Made by a program: the position numbers and the translations under genes. Of a stretch of DNA of 64,000 bases, positions 1-9,237 are shown in pieces. Each line of letters begins with the position of its first letter. Position 1 is the stretch's first letter. Source of the DNA: Thraustochytrium sp. TN22 (taxonomy: Eukaryota; Sar; Bigyra; Thraustochytrida; Thraustochytriidae); NCBI GenBank assembly GCA_013306675.1, contig JABLUY010000190.1, forward strand, positions 1 through 64,000, in the 5' to 3' direction. A model generated the notes under the pieces. That model saw only the letters and a program-made list of their open reading frames with translations. It ran no database searches and was not told the DNA's origin.

Positions 1-3000
1 CAATGACCATCGTCAACCGCCGCATCAAGAGCAACACCACCGACGACCAGCCGCACCGCGCTCTCGCCGTGCAGCCGGCCAAGTTCAAGAAGTCCTCCAA
101 GCCCAAGCGCGACAAGCCTGACGACAACTGCGGCAAGTGTGGCAGCGGATCCCACACGAGCAAGAACTGCGACGCCAAGGATCTGTACTGCAAGCACTGC
201 GACCTCACGAGCCACAGCACCAACGCATGCAGAACCAAGGGCGACAACAACGCCGCCAAGCGCCGCAAGGAATCCAAGCAGGCTAAGAGTAAGCATACCG
301 AGTCTGCCTGTTCCGCACTCCCTGCCAGCAAGCCTGATGTGTTTGTGGAGGAGCAACACTCTTTCATGGCTCACAACACGTCACCGCAAGCTGACCACGT
401 CGCGCTCATCGACAGCGGATGCTCAAGGACGCTCACCTCCGCTGCGGGCATTCTGGAAAACCTCAACACGACCACCAAGCGCAAGATTCTCATCGCCAAC
501 GGTCACCACATGACTGTCGAGGGCAGCGGCATCCTCCTGCTGACACTGACTGACAACGAGGGCCACCAACACACGTTCCACGTCGCCGCCGACTACGTCC
601 CTGACGCGCACACGACCCTCATTGCGACCGGTGACCTCACCAGCCTCGGCATCGCCATCAACATCCAGAACAACGGCAGCACTCTGCGCCTCCCGGACGG
701 CAGCTCCGTCCATTTGGTCAACATGCAGAATACACCGACAATTCGACTCCAAGGACACGCTCTCGCAGCGCGCCAGCAGCACGATTACCTGCGACAGCAC
801 CTAATCTTCGGACACGCAGGCCCTCGACGGCTTGCCGCCACCCTCGGCATCCCCGAGACACAGGTAAATTTCTCGTGCTCGAAATGCGCTCTGGCCAACA
901 TCAAGTGGGCTCCTACCAAGCGTGGACCTCATCAACCTCGGACAAGCACGGCGCGCCAAGCTGCCACCGTCGACGTGCTCGGACCCTTTCCCCACCCGAG
1001 CTACGGCAAGGGCCACCGCTACGCCGCCATCTACCGGGACCTCCACTCGGGATTTGTCTACGTCTACTTCATGGTGAGCACCAGCGACGTCGCGAGCACC
1101 CTGCGGAACTTCAGAAACCAGTGGCATGACCTCCATCAGAAGCCCGCCGTCCTGCACGTCGATGCTGCCACTTACTTCATTCATGGCGAGTTTGCTGCGC
1201 TCTGCTCCCAGTACCAGTGGCGCCAGTACGTGGCACAACCTCACCACCACAGCTCACACCCCGCAGAGGGCGTCCTACGACCTCTCCAAGAAAGCATGCG
1301 GGCTATGCTGCTTACCTCGGACCTCACACCGGATTTTTGGGCACCGGCTTTGGCGCTCTCGATCCACGTCCGAAACGTCCTCTCACCGGGAGCGGGGCAG
1401 CCCAGCCCTTACGAGCGCCACTGCGGCACCAAGCCGCCCACGGACAACCTGTACGTCTTCGGAGCACCGGCCACCGCCAAAGACAGCCGTGCCGGCCGCA
1501 AGGCACCAGTCCGCGGCTTCCGCGCGATTTGGCTCGGCCCCTCCATGACATACAGCTTCGGCACGCACACCGTGCTGAACCTCGAGACCGGCCATCTCGT
1601 CCACACTAGCTCCGTCCAGGTCCACGAGACCGCTCTTCTTCACGGCGCCGCCTCGTTCTGGTCCATCAAGGATTTCCGCCACACGCTCCCGCAGCACCAT
1701 CAGCAGGTCGCTCAACGCCTCGACAAGTCTCCTGACGCCCCGTACGCTGAGCTCGACGACCTCCTACTCCCTGACACGCCGGACCTCTCGGCCACACCGC
1801 CGCCGCGACCTCTCTCTCCGCAAACGGCGCCCGCGGTACCAGCCACGTCTGACCCGTCAACTCCTACTTGGCCTCCGGGCCTACCTCCCCTTTCCGAGAC
1901 ACCCGACGCCGCCCCGCCCGTCGGGCCTGCGGCCGACTCGGAGCTCACGTCCATCGAGCGCGACGAGCCCACCACTCCTGCCGACTCCTCTGGACCCGTC
2001 TCCGACGTCACCACGGACTCGCCCTCCGAGTCTGACACTAGCCCAACCGAGCCACCACAGCCTACCACTGTCACGACCCGGGGGCGCCTGTCGCGTCCTC
2101 CTCAGCGCATTAACGTCGGCTCCGACGCGCTCGGGGCCGCCGGCAAGTTCTCCTACTCCGCGCACTGGGACTACTCCGGCTCACAACCACGTGCCTTCCT
2201 ATCGTTTACGCCATTTCAACTCGCGGGGGCGCAACAGGCCGGTTCTTTCTTCACTTCACCTCACAACACCGAGTCGAACAGCGTCAACGACTGGGACCAC
2301 CGCGTCGCTGTTGCTTTCGCGCCTCACGCCTTCGCCATCAGGAACGAGACCACGCCCAACACCTACAAGGATGTCGTCGCCCTCCCACCGTCGCAGCGCG
2401 ACGAATGGGAGGCCAGCATGCTGCAGGAATACAGCGGCCTCGTTCGCTCGGGTACGTTTACGCCAGTCCCTCCAGGCACCAAGATTCGACGCCCCATGCG
2501 AATGCGCTGGGTGTACAAGATCAAGGATAATGGGACGAAAAAGTCAAGACTCGTGGTACTCGGGTTCACCGAGCCCATCGAGAGCCCGTTCGACACCTTC
2601 GCCTCCACGGTTGAGAAGACCACCCTGCGCGCGGTTACCGTCGTGGCCCTCACCAAGGGCTTCCACTTCGCCCAACTGGACGTCTCACAAGCCTACGTCA
2701 TAGCCAAGATCGACAAGAGCGAGCAGCTCTACGTGGAGGCCCCAGAAGGGATCAAGGACGTTGAAGCCGGCACAGTCTGGCATCTCACGGCCAGCCTCTA
2801 CGGTCTGAAGACCAGCGGCGCCCGCTGGCAACTCCACCTGACGGAAGTCCTGACAGACCTGGGCTACCGCGTCTGCACGGCCGACAGCTCTCTGTTCCTC
2901 GAGACTGAGCCCGACACCGGCGACGTCATCACCTACATCGTCGCCCACGTCGACGACCTCCGCATCGCTGCCGCCGCCGACCGACTGCCAGCCATCGTCG

Positions 3001-4043
3001 ACGCCATCCGCAGCAAGCTCCGAGTCACCACCGAGTTCAACAAGAAGCTCAAGTACCTGGGCATCATCATGGAGCACGACATCGTCAACAACCTGGTGTA
3101 CATGTCGCAGGAGCCGTACGCCGAAGACATGCTGCACAGCCGCGGCCTGGCAACCTGCAAGGGAATTAACACTCCTCTCAGCCACCGCGCCGAGGACGCG
3201 CTCCGAGACCACGACACCGACGAGCGCGGCGACAACTACCGGTCCGACGTCGGCTCCCTCATGTTTCTCCTCAACACGCGGCCTGACCTCGCCTACACAC
3301 TACACGAGCTCTCGCGCCACTGCCACAAGAACGGGCCACTGCATCAGAAAGCCGTCAAGCGCGCCCTGCGCTACGTCCAACAGACCAAGACCGCCAAGCT
3401 CACGATGCGCCCCGTTGACCTCGACGACGGCTACGTGATCAACGTCTTCTGTGACGCCAGCCACGCGCAAGAGAACGATCCTCACCGCAAGGGCACCACC
3501 GGGTACATTGTCGCGCTGGGCTCGAGCCCCATCGCGTGGCGCAGTGCCAGACAACCCATCATAGCGGGATCGACTCAGCACGCCGAGCTCATCGCCATGT
3601 ACGAGGCCTACCTGGCTGCACTCAGCATACGACACCTGCTCGAGGACATGGGGATAAACATTCCCATGATCCGCATCTACTCCGACGCCGAAGCCGCCAT
3701 CCATGCGATCGGCAAGCGCGCCTACAGCAAGGTTTCTCGCCACCTTGCACTCCGCTTCCTCCGCCTCGCCTTTGAAGTCGATCTCGGCCATCTCGAGATT
3801 CATCACATGCCTGGGCGCGACCTCGCGGCTGATCTCCTCACCAAGTCTCTTCCTGGCGACGTCCACCGTCGCCACCGCAGTACAATCCTGGAAGGACGTT
3901 TGCGTGCACCACGACATGACGGACTCGTCGTCAGAGCACGAACGTCCGGGGGCGTATCGAGGGATCGCATGCGACAAGGTCAGAGGGCGGAAGATCAACA
4001 AGAGCAACGCCTGGATGCCCGCCCCGTCGGAAGCCTCGTGTGA
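1..4043 (+). mobile_element. Ty1/copia-type LTR retrotransposon, 3' part (left end outside window)
   Basis: The order protease, integrase, reverse transcriptase, RNase H identifies the Ty1/copia superfamily. The left LTR and the start of gag lie beyond the window edge. The visible coding part is one open frame, so the copy looks whole where it can be seen and is probably young. The right LTR should lie just downstream, but cannot be delimited because its partner is not in the window. Confidence 0.93.
3..4043 (+). CDS. copia Gag-Pol polyprotein, partial at 5' end
   Basis: The frame is open from the window edge; the ATG at position 3 is probably internal. Visible parts in order: two CCHC zinc knuckles (about residues 43-56 and 63-76), an aspartic protease with a DSG core (about 134-140), the integrase zinc region and catalytic core (about 255-470), a proline- and serine-rich linker, reverse transcriptase (about 800-1060) and RNase H (about 1140-1270). 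This is the normal copia order. Gag and Pol in one frame is common in the superfamily. The frame looks uninterrupted, consistent with a recent insertion. Nothing suggests use by the host. Confidence 0.92.
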   Translation: MTIVNRRIKSNTTDDQPHRALAVQPAKFKKSSKPKRDKPDDNCGKCGSGSHTSKNCDAKDLYCKHCDLTSHSTNACRTKGDNNAAKRRKESKQAKSKHTESACSALPASKPDVFVEEQHSFMAHNTSPQADHVALIDSGCSRTLTSAAGILENLNTTTKRKILIANGHHMTVEGSGILLLTLTDNEGHQHTFHVAADYVPDAHTTLIATGDLTSLGIAINIQNNGSTLRLPDGSSVHLVNMQNTPTIRLQGHALAARQQHDYLRQHLIFGHAGPRRLAATLGIPETQVNFSCSKCALANIKWAPTKRGPHQPRTSTARQAATVDVLGPFPHPSYGKGHRYAAIYRDLHSGFVYVYFMVSTSDVASTLRNFRNQWHDLHQKPAVLHVDAATYFIHGEFAALCSQYQWRQYVAQPHHHSSHPAEGVLRPLQESMRAMLLTSDLTPDFWAPALALSIHVRNVLSPGAGQPSPYERHCGTKPPTDNLYVFGAPATAKDSRAGRKAPVRGFRAIWLGPSMTYSFGTHTVLNLETGHLVHTSSVQVHETALLHGAASFWSIKDFRHTLPQHHQQVAQRLDKSPDAPYAELDDLLLPDTPDLSATPPPRPLSPQTAPAVPATSDPSTPTWPPGLPPLSETPDAAPPVGPAADSELTSIERDEPTTPADSSGPVSDVTTDSPSESDTSPTEPPQPTTVTTRGRLSRPPQRINVGSDALGAAGKFSYSAHWDYSGSQPRAFLSFTPFQLAGAQQAGSFFTSPHNTESNSVNDWDHRVAVAFAPHAFAIRNETTPNTYKDVVALPPSQRDEWEASMLQEYSGLVRSGTFTPVPPGTKIRRPMRMRWVYKIKDNGTKKSRLVVLGFTEPIESPFDTFASTVEKTTLRAVTVVALTKGFHFAQLDVSQAYVIAKIDKSEQLYVEAPEGIKDVEAGTVWHLTASLYGLKTSGARWQLHLTEVLTDLGYRVCTADSSLFLETEPDTGDVITYIVAHVDDLRIAAAADRLPAIVDAIRSKLRVTTEFNKKLKYLGIIMEHDIVNNLVYMSQEPYAEDMLHSRGLATCKGINTPLSHRAEDALRDHDTDERGDNYRSDVGSLMFLLNTRPDLAYTLHELSRHCHKNGPLHQKAVKRALRYVQQTKTAKLTMRPVDLDDGYVINVFCDASHAQENDPHRKGTTGYIVALGSSPIAWRSARQPIIAGSTQHAELIAMYEAYLAALSIRHLLEDMGINIPMIRIYSDAEAAIHAIGKRAYSKVSRHLALRFLRLAFEVDLGHLEIHHMPGRDLAADLLTKSLPGDVHRRHRSTILEGRLRAPRHDGLVVRARTSGGVSRDRMRQGQRAEDQQEQRLDARPVGSLV

Positions 4044-4560
4044 CGCGCCCATCTCGGGCGATCTCGGAGCGATCCCGGGCGCGCGGCGAAAGTCTCAGCG
4101 ACTCCCGGCTCGAACGCTCAATATACTTCGCACGCTGCCGTCAATGCAACCCATGCATGATCGCGCAGCGCCACGAGCTGCTCCCAGCGCGGCTCTGCGC
4201 CAACCAAGGCGCTCACCTCTTTGTATCCCGTACAAAGGCCCTAGGCAGCATTACTGCCCGGGCATCGCAACCCTCAGTCTGGCGCCAAGCCTCCCCGCGG
4301 CTTCGGCAGACTCGCAACTCCGGCTCGACCTGGCTTACAGCTCTCGACCGTATCCTCAACCTTTTCACCCCGTTCCTCGCCCGGCCACCACGGCTGGCGC
4401 GGGGGCGGGGCTTCGTTGCGTTTCTAAGACCTGTCCATCTTTTAGCTTTCGACTGGATCAGTACTTCTTCACTTGTTAAGTACCTGCGGGTCGAGAAGGC
4501 CGGCACCGCACGCACCTTCACGTGCTACTTATGACGCATGAACAACTCGCTCATTGGCTG
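4044..4560 (+). repeat. probable 3' tail / right LTR of the copia element
   Basis: About 0.5 kb without a convincing gene follows the polyprotein directly. A G-rich, polypurine-like run lies near 3950-3995, just before the end of the frame, which is where the right LTR of a copia element normally begins. The boundaries are inferred only, because the left LTR is not in the window. Confidence 0.4.
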
Positions 4561-4597
4561 AATCTACCTTGAAGAGATCCCAAAGGCCCGCGCCAGG

Positions 4598-5085
4598 GCT
4601 GGCTGCTGTTTCATTTCCAGGGCGAGCAGACACCCTACGCCGCGCCGGTCCAGGTGCCGGACGAGTGGCTCATCCCAGACGAGCACCGCCTCCATTTGGG
4701 CGACTTCGGCACGCGAGCCACTGCGGCGCGATCCGCAAAAGCACAGGCTACCTTGTGGACACACCCTCGCTGACCGCCGGGCAGACCTGCTTCCTCAATC
4801 GGCTGGGCCGCGCGTTCCTGGCGAACCTGACCATGGTTGGAAATGCCAACGCCGTGCGCCTCGCCTCGGCGCGCACCAACATCGCGCAGAAGAACTTCCA
4901 AGAGTCCCTCGTCGAGTTGCTGCGCGAGTACCGTGGTGCTGCTCACGCTCCTGCTCTGGGATGTGTGTCTTGTGCTCTTCAACTTGGACGTGGGTGGCGC
5001 CTCGGTGCGCTACTCAAAGCGCGTCGCGCGCCATCTGCGCCGGCATCGCTCCCGCCGGCGTCGGCTGCCGCGGGTGCGCCGCTAG
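4598..5085 (+). pseudogene. coding-like relic or unresolved gene, family not recognised
   Basis: The three forward frames are protein-like in succession, with codon composition like the neighbouring genes, but no single frame spans the block. The last part encodes a leucine- and valine-rich segment that could cross a membrane, followed by a strongly basic arginine-rich end and a stop at about 5085. I recognise no family. It could be a relic, or a multi-exon gene whose splice sites I cannot place. It lies right beside the copia element, so it may have been damaged or carried in by it. Confidence 0.35.
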
Positions 5086-5152
5086 TTTATCCATTTATAA
5101 GGCTTGAGTGAGAGTCGTGGTTGGGCCCGTGCAAGCTGGACAGGCCAGCCAA

Positions 5153-5320
5153 ATGACCGTGGACGACGCCATGGAGGAGGTCGGGGACTGTGTCCCCTCG
5201 GTGAACAGAATCATGCTCATGGTCGGCGTCGTGGTGATCCTCCTGGCATGCGCTACGCTCATCTTCTGCGTGCGCGAGCTCTACGCCTTCTTTTTTCTGT
5301 CTGTCCGGCGCTTGATGTGA
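5153..5320 (+). CDS. possible 55-aa single-pass membrane peptide
   Basis: This short frame from an ATG encodes an acidic N-terminus (TVDDAMEEVGD), one clear hydrophobic segment of about 21 residues rich in Val, Leu, Ile and Met, and a short tail ending in SVRRLM. The open frame continues upstream without another ATG, so it could be a last exon instead, perhaps of the coding-like block just before it. No family is recognised. The clean hydrophobic span is the only reason to list it. Confidence 0.3.
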   Translation: MTVDDAMEEVGDCVPSVNRIMLMVGVVVILLACATLIFCVRELYAFFFLSVRRLM

Positions 5321-6405
5321 GGCGCGGGCTTTCAAGTCAGGCGGTGCAGGTGGTCGGCCTCCAGCGCCCAGCAGAGCACGTCAGCGCACTTTCAAACGCA
5401 ACGGCCCTTGTTGTCCTCGATGCACGTCGCAACGCCATCCAGCTCGTCGCTGTCGCACATTGTACTGGTCTTCAACCAGGCCTTTCCTCCCTCCGTCGCC
5501 AGCCCGCACTGCAAAAGCGAGCCCCACAGTCATCCTGCTCGTCCTCGTCCGTCCATCCTCGCCATCCCTCGTCCAGCTCCGCTCCGCCTCACGCCAAGCA
5601 AGCTCTCGCCGCCGAGCTTCGCTTCGGCGCCGCGCCGCGCCGCGCCGAGCCGCACCCGTCATGGGCGGGTCGGCGCGGGCCCTGTGACTCAGGCTGCGGC
5701 GCTGGGCGGAGCCAGGCCTCGCAGTGACTGCCACTCTAGGCTGTGACACCGCGACTGGCCCTGGCAGTGGCCTGGTGGGTGGGTGCCAAGTTCAAGTTCC
5801 CCCAACCTAACTTAGGCTCTCTGGCCTACTAGGCCTAGGCCCAGTTGCAGGCCAATGGCCGAAGTCAGTAGCCCAGTGGCAGGCGCCCGCCGTCAGTCCG
5901 CCGAAGGCGGCTTGGGCCGGCCCAAGCGCGCGGCCGCGTCGCGGCGGCCGCTGCTGCGCAGGAGCTGGCAGCACACTGCACTGACAGCGAGGTCGGCTCA
6001 GGCGGAGCTGAGGCGGCGCGGCTGCGCGGGCGGCCGCGCGCGGCGGCGCGGGCGGCAGAAGCGCAGCGCGAGGTAGGTGGCGGCGCGGCGGGGCGCGGCG
6101 GGGGCGCGGCGCGCGGCGCGGCGCGCGGCGGGCCCGCGGCGGCGGCGGCGGAGGGGCGGACGGCGGGCAGGGATGATATGATGAGGCAGCTGCGACGCTC
6201 GCAGCGCGCAGCGCAGCGCGGCGCGGCCGGCAGCGGCCGCGGGCGGCGGCGCGGGCGCGCGAGGGGAGGCGGCGGGAGGCGGCGCAGGGGAGGCGCGGGA
6301 GGAGGGACGGGAGCGGAGGACTGACGGAGGCGCGACGCGCGAGGCGAAGGCAGGAAAGGAGCGGCAGGAAAGGCAGGCTCCAGACAGGCAGACCCGCGAA
6401 TCAGG
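5321..6405. other. gene-poor interval upstream of SDHD
   Basis: About 1.1 kb with no convincing gene on either strand. The first part has mixed composition. From about 5900 it becomes extremely GC-rich, with GCGCGGCGC-like runs that open many meaningless frames. The last few hundred bases must contain the SDHD promoter and 5' leader; I see no TATA-like element. Confidence 0.6.
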
Positions 6406-6989
6406 ATGCTGCGCGCGATGATGCCCGCGGGCCGGCAGGTGGCCGCCGCCGGCCTGGTCGGCGCGAGCCGGCCCGCCGCGCAGCGCGCCGCCGTGCGCGC
6501 GCTCGCCACCAAGGCGGACGCGCCCTTCAGCCTGGTCGCCGGTAAGTCCTACGCTTGGCGATCTTTTTTCTCTCTCTTGTCATGGCCGCAAGTACACTGA
6601 CGGGAGAGCGGCTCGCTCTGATGCTTGGCGCCCACCGCGCAGCCGACCAGTCGCTGGCCGTGCAGAAGCTCTTCCACAAGACGAGCCTCGCGTCGCTGGC
6701 GCTGACGCCCGTGGCCGTGCTCGCGCACCCCAGCTTTCTCTCCATGCCGCTCGACGTGTGCCTGTCCATCGTCTTCCCGCTGCATGCGCACATCGGGCTC
6801 AACTGGATCCTCACCGACTACGTGCCGGTCGCCACCCCGAACAGCCCGATCCGCATGGGCCTCCTGGCCGTCACCGGCCTGACCATGCTCGGCCTGCTCA
6901 AGGTCAGCATCATGGACGATGGCCTTGTTGGCACGCTCAAGGCGACCTGGCTCACCCCGGAGGAGCTCAAGGAGGCGCGCGAGGACTAA
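6406..6989 (+). CDS. SDHD: succinate dehydrogenase cytochrome b small subunit (CybS), two exons
   Basis: This is a membrane-anchor subunit of respiratory complex II, which binds heme b and ubiquinone in the inner mitochondrial membrane. Exons 6406-6541 and 6643-6989 join across a 101-bp intron with a GTAAGT donor and a GCGCAG acceptor, giving 160 residues, the usual length for the family. Residues 1-40 are rich in Arg and Ala and lack acidic residues, as in a mitochondrial presequence. Three hydrophobic segments follow. The family signature is the H..H.GL......DYV block (H93, H95, D104, Y105), matching HWG......TDYVHG of animal SDHD. The C-terminal half (GLLAVTGLTMLGLLKV) also fits the third helix. 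The start is the first ATG before the presequence. Confidence 0.92.
6542..6642 (+). other. spliceosomal intron in SDHD
   Basis: 101 bp, GTAAGT at the 5' end and CCGCGCAG at the 3' end, with a T-rich run (ATCTTTTTTCTCTCTCTTG) near the 5' side. It interrupts an alanine codon after its first base, at the junction between presequence and mature protein. Splicing restores the conserved reading frame. Confidence 0.88.
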
Positions 6990-7199
6990 AAGAATCTGCG
7001 CTAGCTAGCTCTAGAGAGACACCCTCTCCTTTTCTCCTTCTCGCCGCAACCCCAAGTCCCGTCCGCATGGCTAATTTACAAATCATAGCTTGGCTTGTGC
7101 AGCTGCCGTGTTGCAGACTTGATTTGATCCTCTTGTGTGCTCGTTCTCCTCAGCGCAAGTCCGCGCTTCCTAACATGGCTACTTTACAACAACTTTGCT

Positions 7200-7391
7200 T
7201 CAAGAACGCGCGGTGAGGGAGGAGAGCACGGCAACGACGGCCGCCTTGCAGAGCGGCTCTGTGTGGTCATCACCGGAGCCAGAAGCCTCATTGGCCACTA
7301 GCTCGAGCGTCCAGGCGTTGCGCTTCAGCACCGGGAGGCGGTTGTCGGCGGTACGAAGGCTGTGCGCCTGATCTCTGGTCACTTGCACCAA
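7200..7391 (-). pseudogene. short coding-like fragment, possible gene remnant
   Basis: A 63-residue minus-strand frame with no ATG. Its composition is protein-like (for example LPVLKRNAWTLELVANE and EPLCKAAVVAVLSSL), unlike the low-complexity shadows around it. It could be the 3' end of a lost gene or a terminal exon. The minisatellite lies immediately on its 5' side. I recognise no family. Confidence 0.25.
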
Positions 7392-7429
7392 GGCATGGGC
7401 TACTACACTCCGTCTGGCAGTCCTGCAGC

Positions 7430-7770
7430 TGTGCTTTGTCCTTTTGCGTTCGTGCAGCTGTTGCGTTCGTGCAGCTGCGCTTGTCCTTTTGCGTTCGTGC
7501 AGCTGTTCATGCAGCTGTGCTCGTCGGTAGGATGCGTTCGTGCAGCTGCGCGTGTCCTTTTGCGTTCGTGCAGCTGTTCGTGCAGCTGTTCGTGCAGCTG
7601 TTCGTGCAGCTGTTCGTGTGGCTTTTCGTGCAGCTGTTCGTGCAGCTGTTCGTGCAGCTGTTCGTGCAGGTGTTCGTGCAGGTGTTCGTGCAGGTGTTCG
7701 TGCAGGTGTTCGTGCAGCTGTTCGTGCAGCTGTTCGTGCAGCTGTTCGTGCAGCTGTTCGTGCAGCTACT
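7430..7770. repeat. 12-bp minisatellite, unit GTTCGTGCAGCT
   Basis: From about 7564 to 7769 there are about 17 head-to-tail copies of GTTCGTGCAGCT, with a block of four variant copies (GTTCGTGCAGGT) in the middle. Before it, 7430-7563 holds looser copies within a longer unit that includes TGTCCTTTTGCGTTCGTGCAG, so the array has two levels of organisation. The period is a multiple of three, so all frames stay open. The array touches the stop codon of the minus-strand methyltransferase gene and probably lies in its 3' UTR. Confidence 0.95.
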
Positions 7771-9028
7771 CTTGATCCGCTGGTTCTCCCAGACCTTCTC
7801 CTTCAGCTGTTGTCGTTGTTGCTGCTGCTGGAAGCTCTCCTCGCCTTCGCCTGGCTTCATTGGCAGCATCCTGGGGGATGTCAAAGATGCCGGCGGCCTT
7901 GGCGTCGCGCATCTCCTGTTTGTCCCATCGTCGGAGATTGTAGCGGTCCAGGTAAGGGTCTTCGAGCTCTAGGGACTCCTCGCGCAAGGCCTCCATGGTG
8001 ACGTGCGTGGCGATGCGCGAGAGCGGGACCTCGAGCGAGGTAAAGACGAAACGAAGCGTGAGCGCATGGCGACGGGACCATGGCTCGAGGTAGCGGTCAG
8101 CGATGCGCGCCTCGAAGCGCACGCCGGGCAAGTGCGTGCGGACGCGCTGCATGAGCATGTCGACGCGAAAGGTGTCCGGGTCGTAGTAAAAGCCCAGAGA
8201 AGCGTCCCACTGCAGCGGGAAGCGCGCACGCGGACAGAACTGCGGGTGCGGCAGAGCGAACTTGTGAATGATGGAGCCGACCTGGTGAAAGCCCTTGTCG
8301 CCGTCCTTGTAGCCGCGCGGGCGGTAGCCAAGGTCGGCGTCCGAGCGCGCTAGGCGGTAGAGCGCCGGCTGCGCCGGCTCGACGTCGCGCATGAGGAGGC
8401 CGGCTGCGGCCGCCTGGTCCTGCACCTGCCACGTGTTCGCCCAAAGGAGGCGCTTGTAGCGCTCAGCCTGCGTGCCGCCCTGGCCCGAGATGAGGCTTAC
8501 CCACACCTGGCCCTCGCCGGCGCGCACGTAGCGGCGCGCGCAGAGGAAGAAGTCGCCCAGCAGCTTGCGGTTCACCTGCACCTTGCTGTGGCCGCCGTAG
8601 TGCGGAAAGTTGAAGAGCACAAAGTTCGCGTAGCGCGGGGCGTCGCCGAAGATGGCATCCTCGCTGGCCTCGATGCGGCGCGCGTCGACGCCGTGCACGA
8701 GGCGCACATTGGCGAAGCGCGCGAGGCGCGCTTCAATGGCCGGGAAGCGCTTGTACTTTTGCATCTCCGCGTGCGTGTCCAGCGTCGTGCCCACGATGCG
8801 CGCGCGGCGGCGCTCGCGCTGCAGCAGCAGCGTCAGCGACAGCGTGTAGGAGCAGTCGCCGTCGCCCACGACGAGCACGAGCGGCGCCTCGGCCTGCGCA
8901 TCGTCCTCGGCCGCCTCGCAGGCCTCCTGCGGCAGGCCTAGCGTGCTGAGGTCCGCGCGCACGTGGTGCCGCGCCACCGACCCGTCCGGCTCGCCCAGGT
9001 ACCGCACGTCCGCCAGCTCCGACGCCAT
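7766..9028 (-). CDS. BMT5-like (DUF2431) Rossmann methyltransferase, FDXACB1-related
   Basis: Members of this family include the yeast enzyme that methylates N3 of a uridine in 25S rRNA; animal FDXACB1 carries the same domain. The product is 420 aa from the ATG at 9028. An upstream in-frame start is only a GTG within the divergent promoter. The SAM-binding signature VVGDGDCSYTLSL lies at residues 53-65. It is followed by TTLDT (81-85) and the family-diagnostic FNFPHYGG (139-146) before a K/R-rich helix. Residues about 270-380 form a second region that could correspond to the ferredoxin-fold anticodon-binding-like domain of FDXACB1, but the resemblance is weak. The tail is Ala/Glu-rich. Nucleolar rRNA methylation is inferred from family only. 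Confidence 0.8.
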   Translation of the reverse strand: MASELADVRYLGEPDGSVARHHVRADLSTLGLPQEACEAAEDDAQAEAPLVLVVGDGDCSYTLSLTLLLQRERRRARIVGTTLDTHAEMQKYKRFPAIEARLARFANVRLVHGVDARRIEASEDAIFGDAPRYANFVLFNFPHYGGHSKVQVNRKLLGDFFLCARRYVRAGEGQVWVSLISGQGGTQAERYKRLLWANTWQVQDQAAAAGLLMRDVEPAQPALYRLARSDADLGYRPRGYKDGDKGFHQVGSIIHKFALPHPQFCPRARFPLQWDASLGFYYDPDTFRVDMLMQRVRTHLPGVRFEARIADRYLEPWSRRHALTLRFVFTSLEVPLSRIATHVTMEALREESLELEDPYLDRYNLRRWDKQEMRDAKAAGIFDIPQDAANEARRRRGELPAAATTTTAEGEGLGEPADQE

Positions 9029-9237
9029 CCCGCCCCGCCCTTGCGCGCATGCCGCGCGCGCGCAGACCGCGACCACCACCACCCACCCAACATCGTGAGT
9101 GCCGAGCCACGCGCGCGCAACGCAAAACGCGCTTTGGGGTTGCGCGGCCCAGCCGTTGCCTGGGAGAGGCGCGCCGCGCCGTGGGACGCGCCGCGCCGCG
9201 CCGCGCCGCCGCGCAGACGCGAGACCTGCGCGGCGCC
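9029..9237. promoter_or_regulatory. divergent intergenic promoter region
   Basis: Only 209 bp separate the start codons of the minus-strand methyltransferase and the plus-strand secreted protein, so both promoters must share this segment. It contains GCGCCGCGCC-type repeats near 9170-9215 and no TATA-like box. Confidence 0.6.

Noticed and set aside
7430-7770. CRISPR-like array
   Set aside because: Units are contiguous 12-mers without unique spacers; it is a minisatellite in a eukaryotic genome.
7507-7884. Repetitive CTNS-type or SCSC-type protein encoded by the minisatellite
   Set aside because: All frames are open because the unit is a multiple of three; no start context or non-repeat domain supports translation.
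9049-9237. N-terminal extension of the secreted protein
   Set aside because: It is Arg/Pro low-complexity, overlaps the divergent promoter and would bury the signal peptide that begins at 9238.
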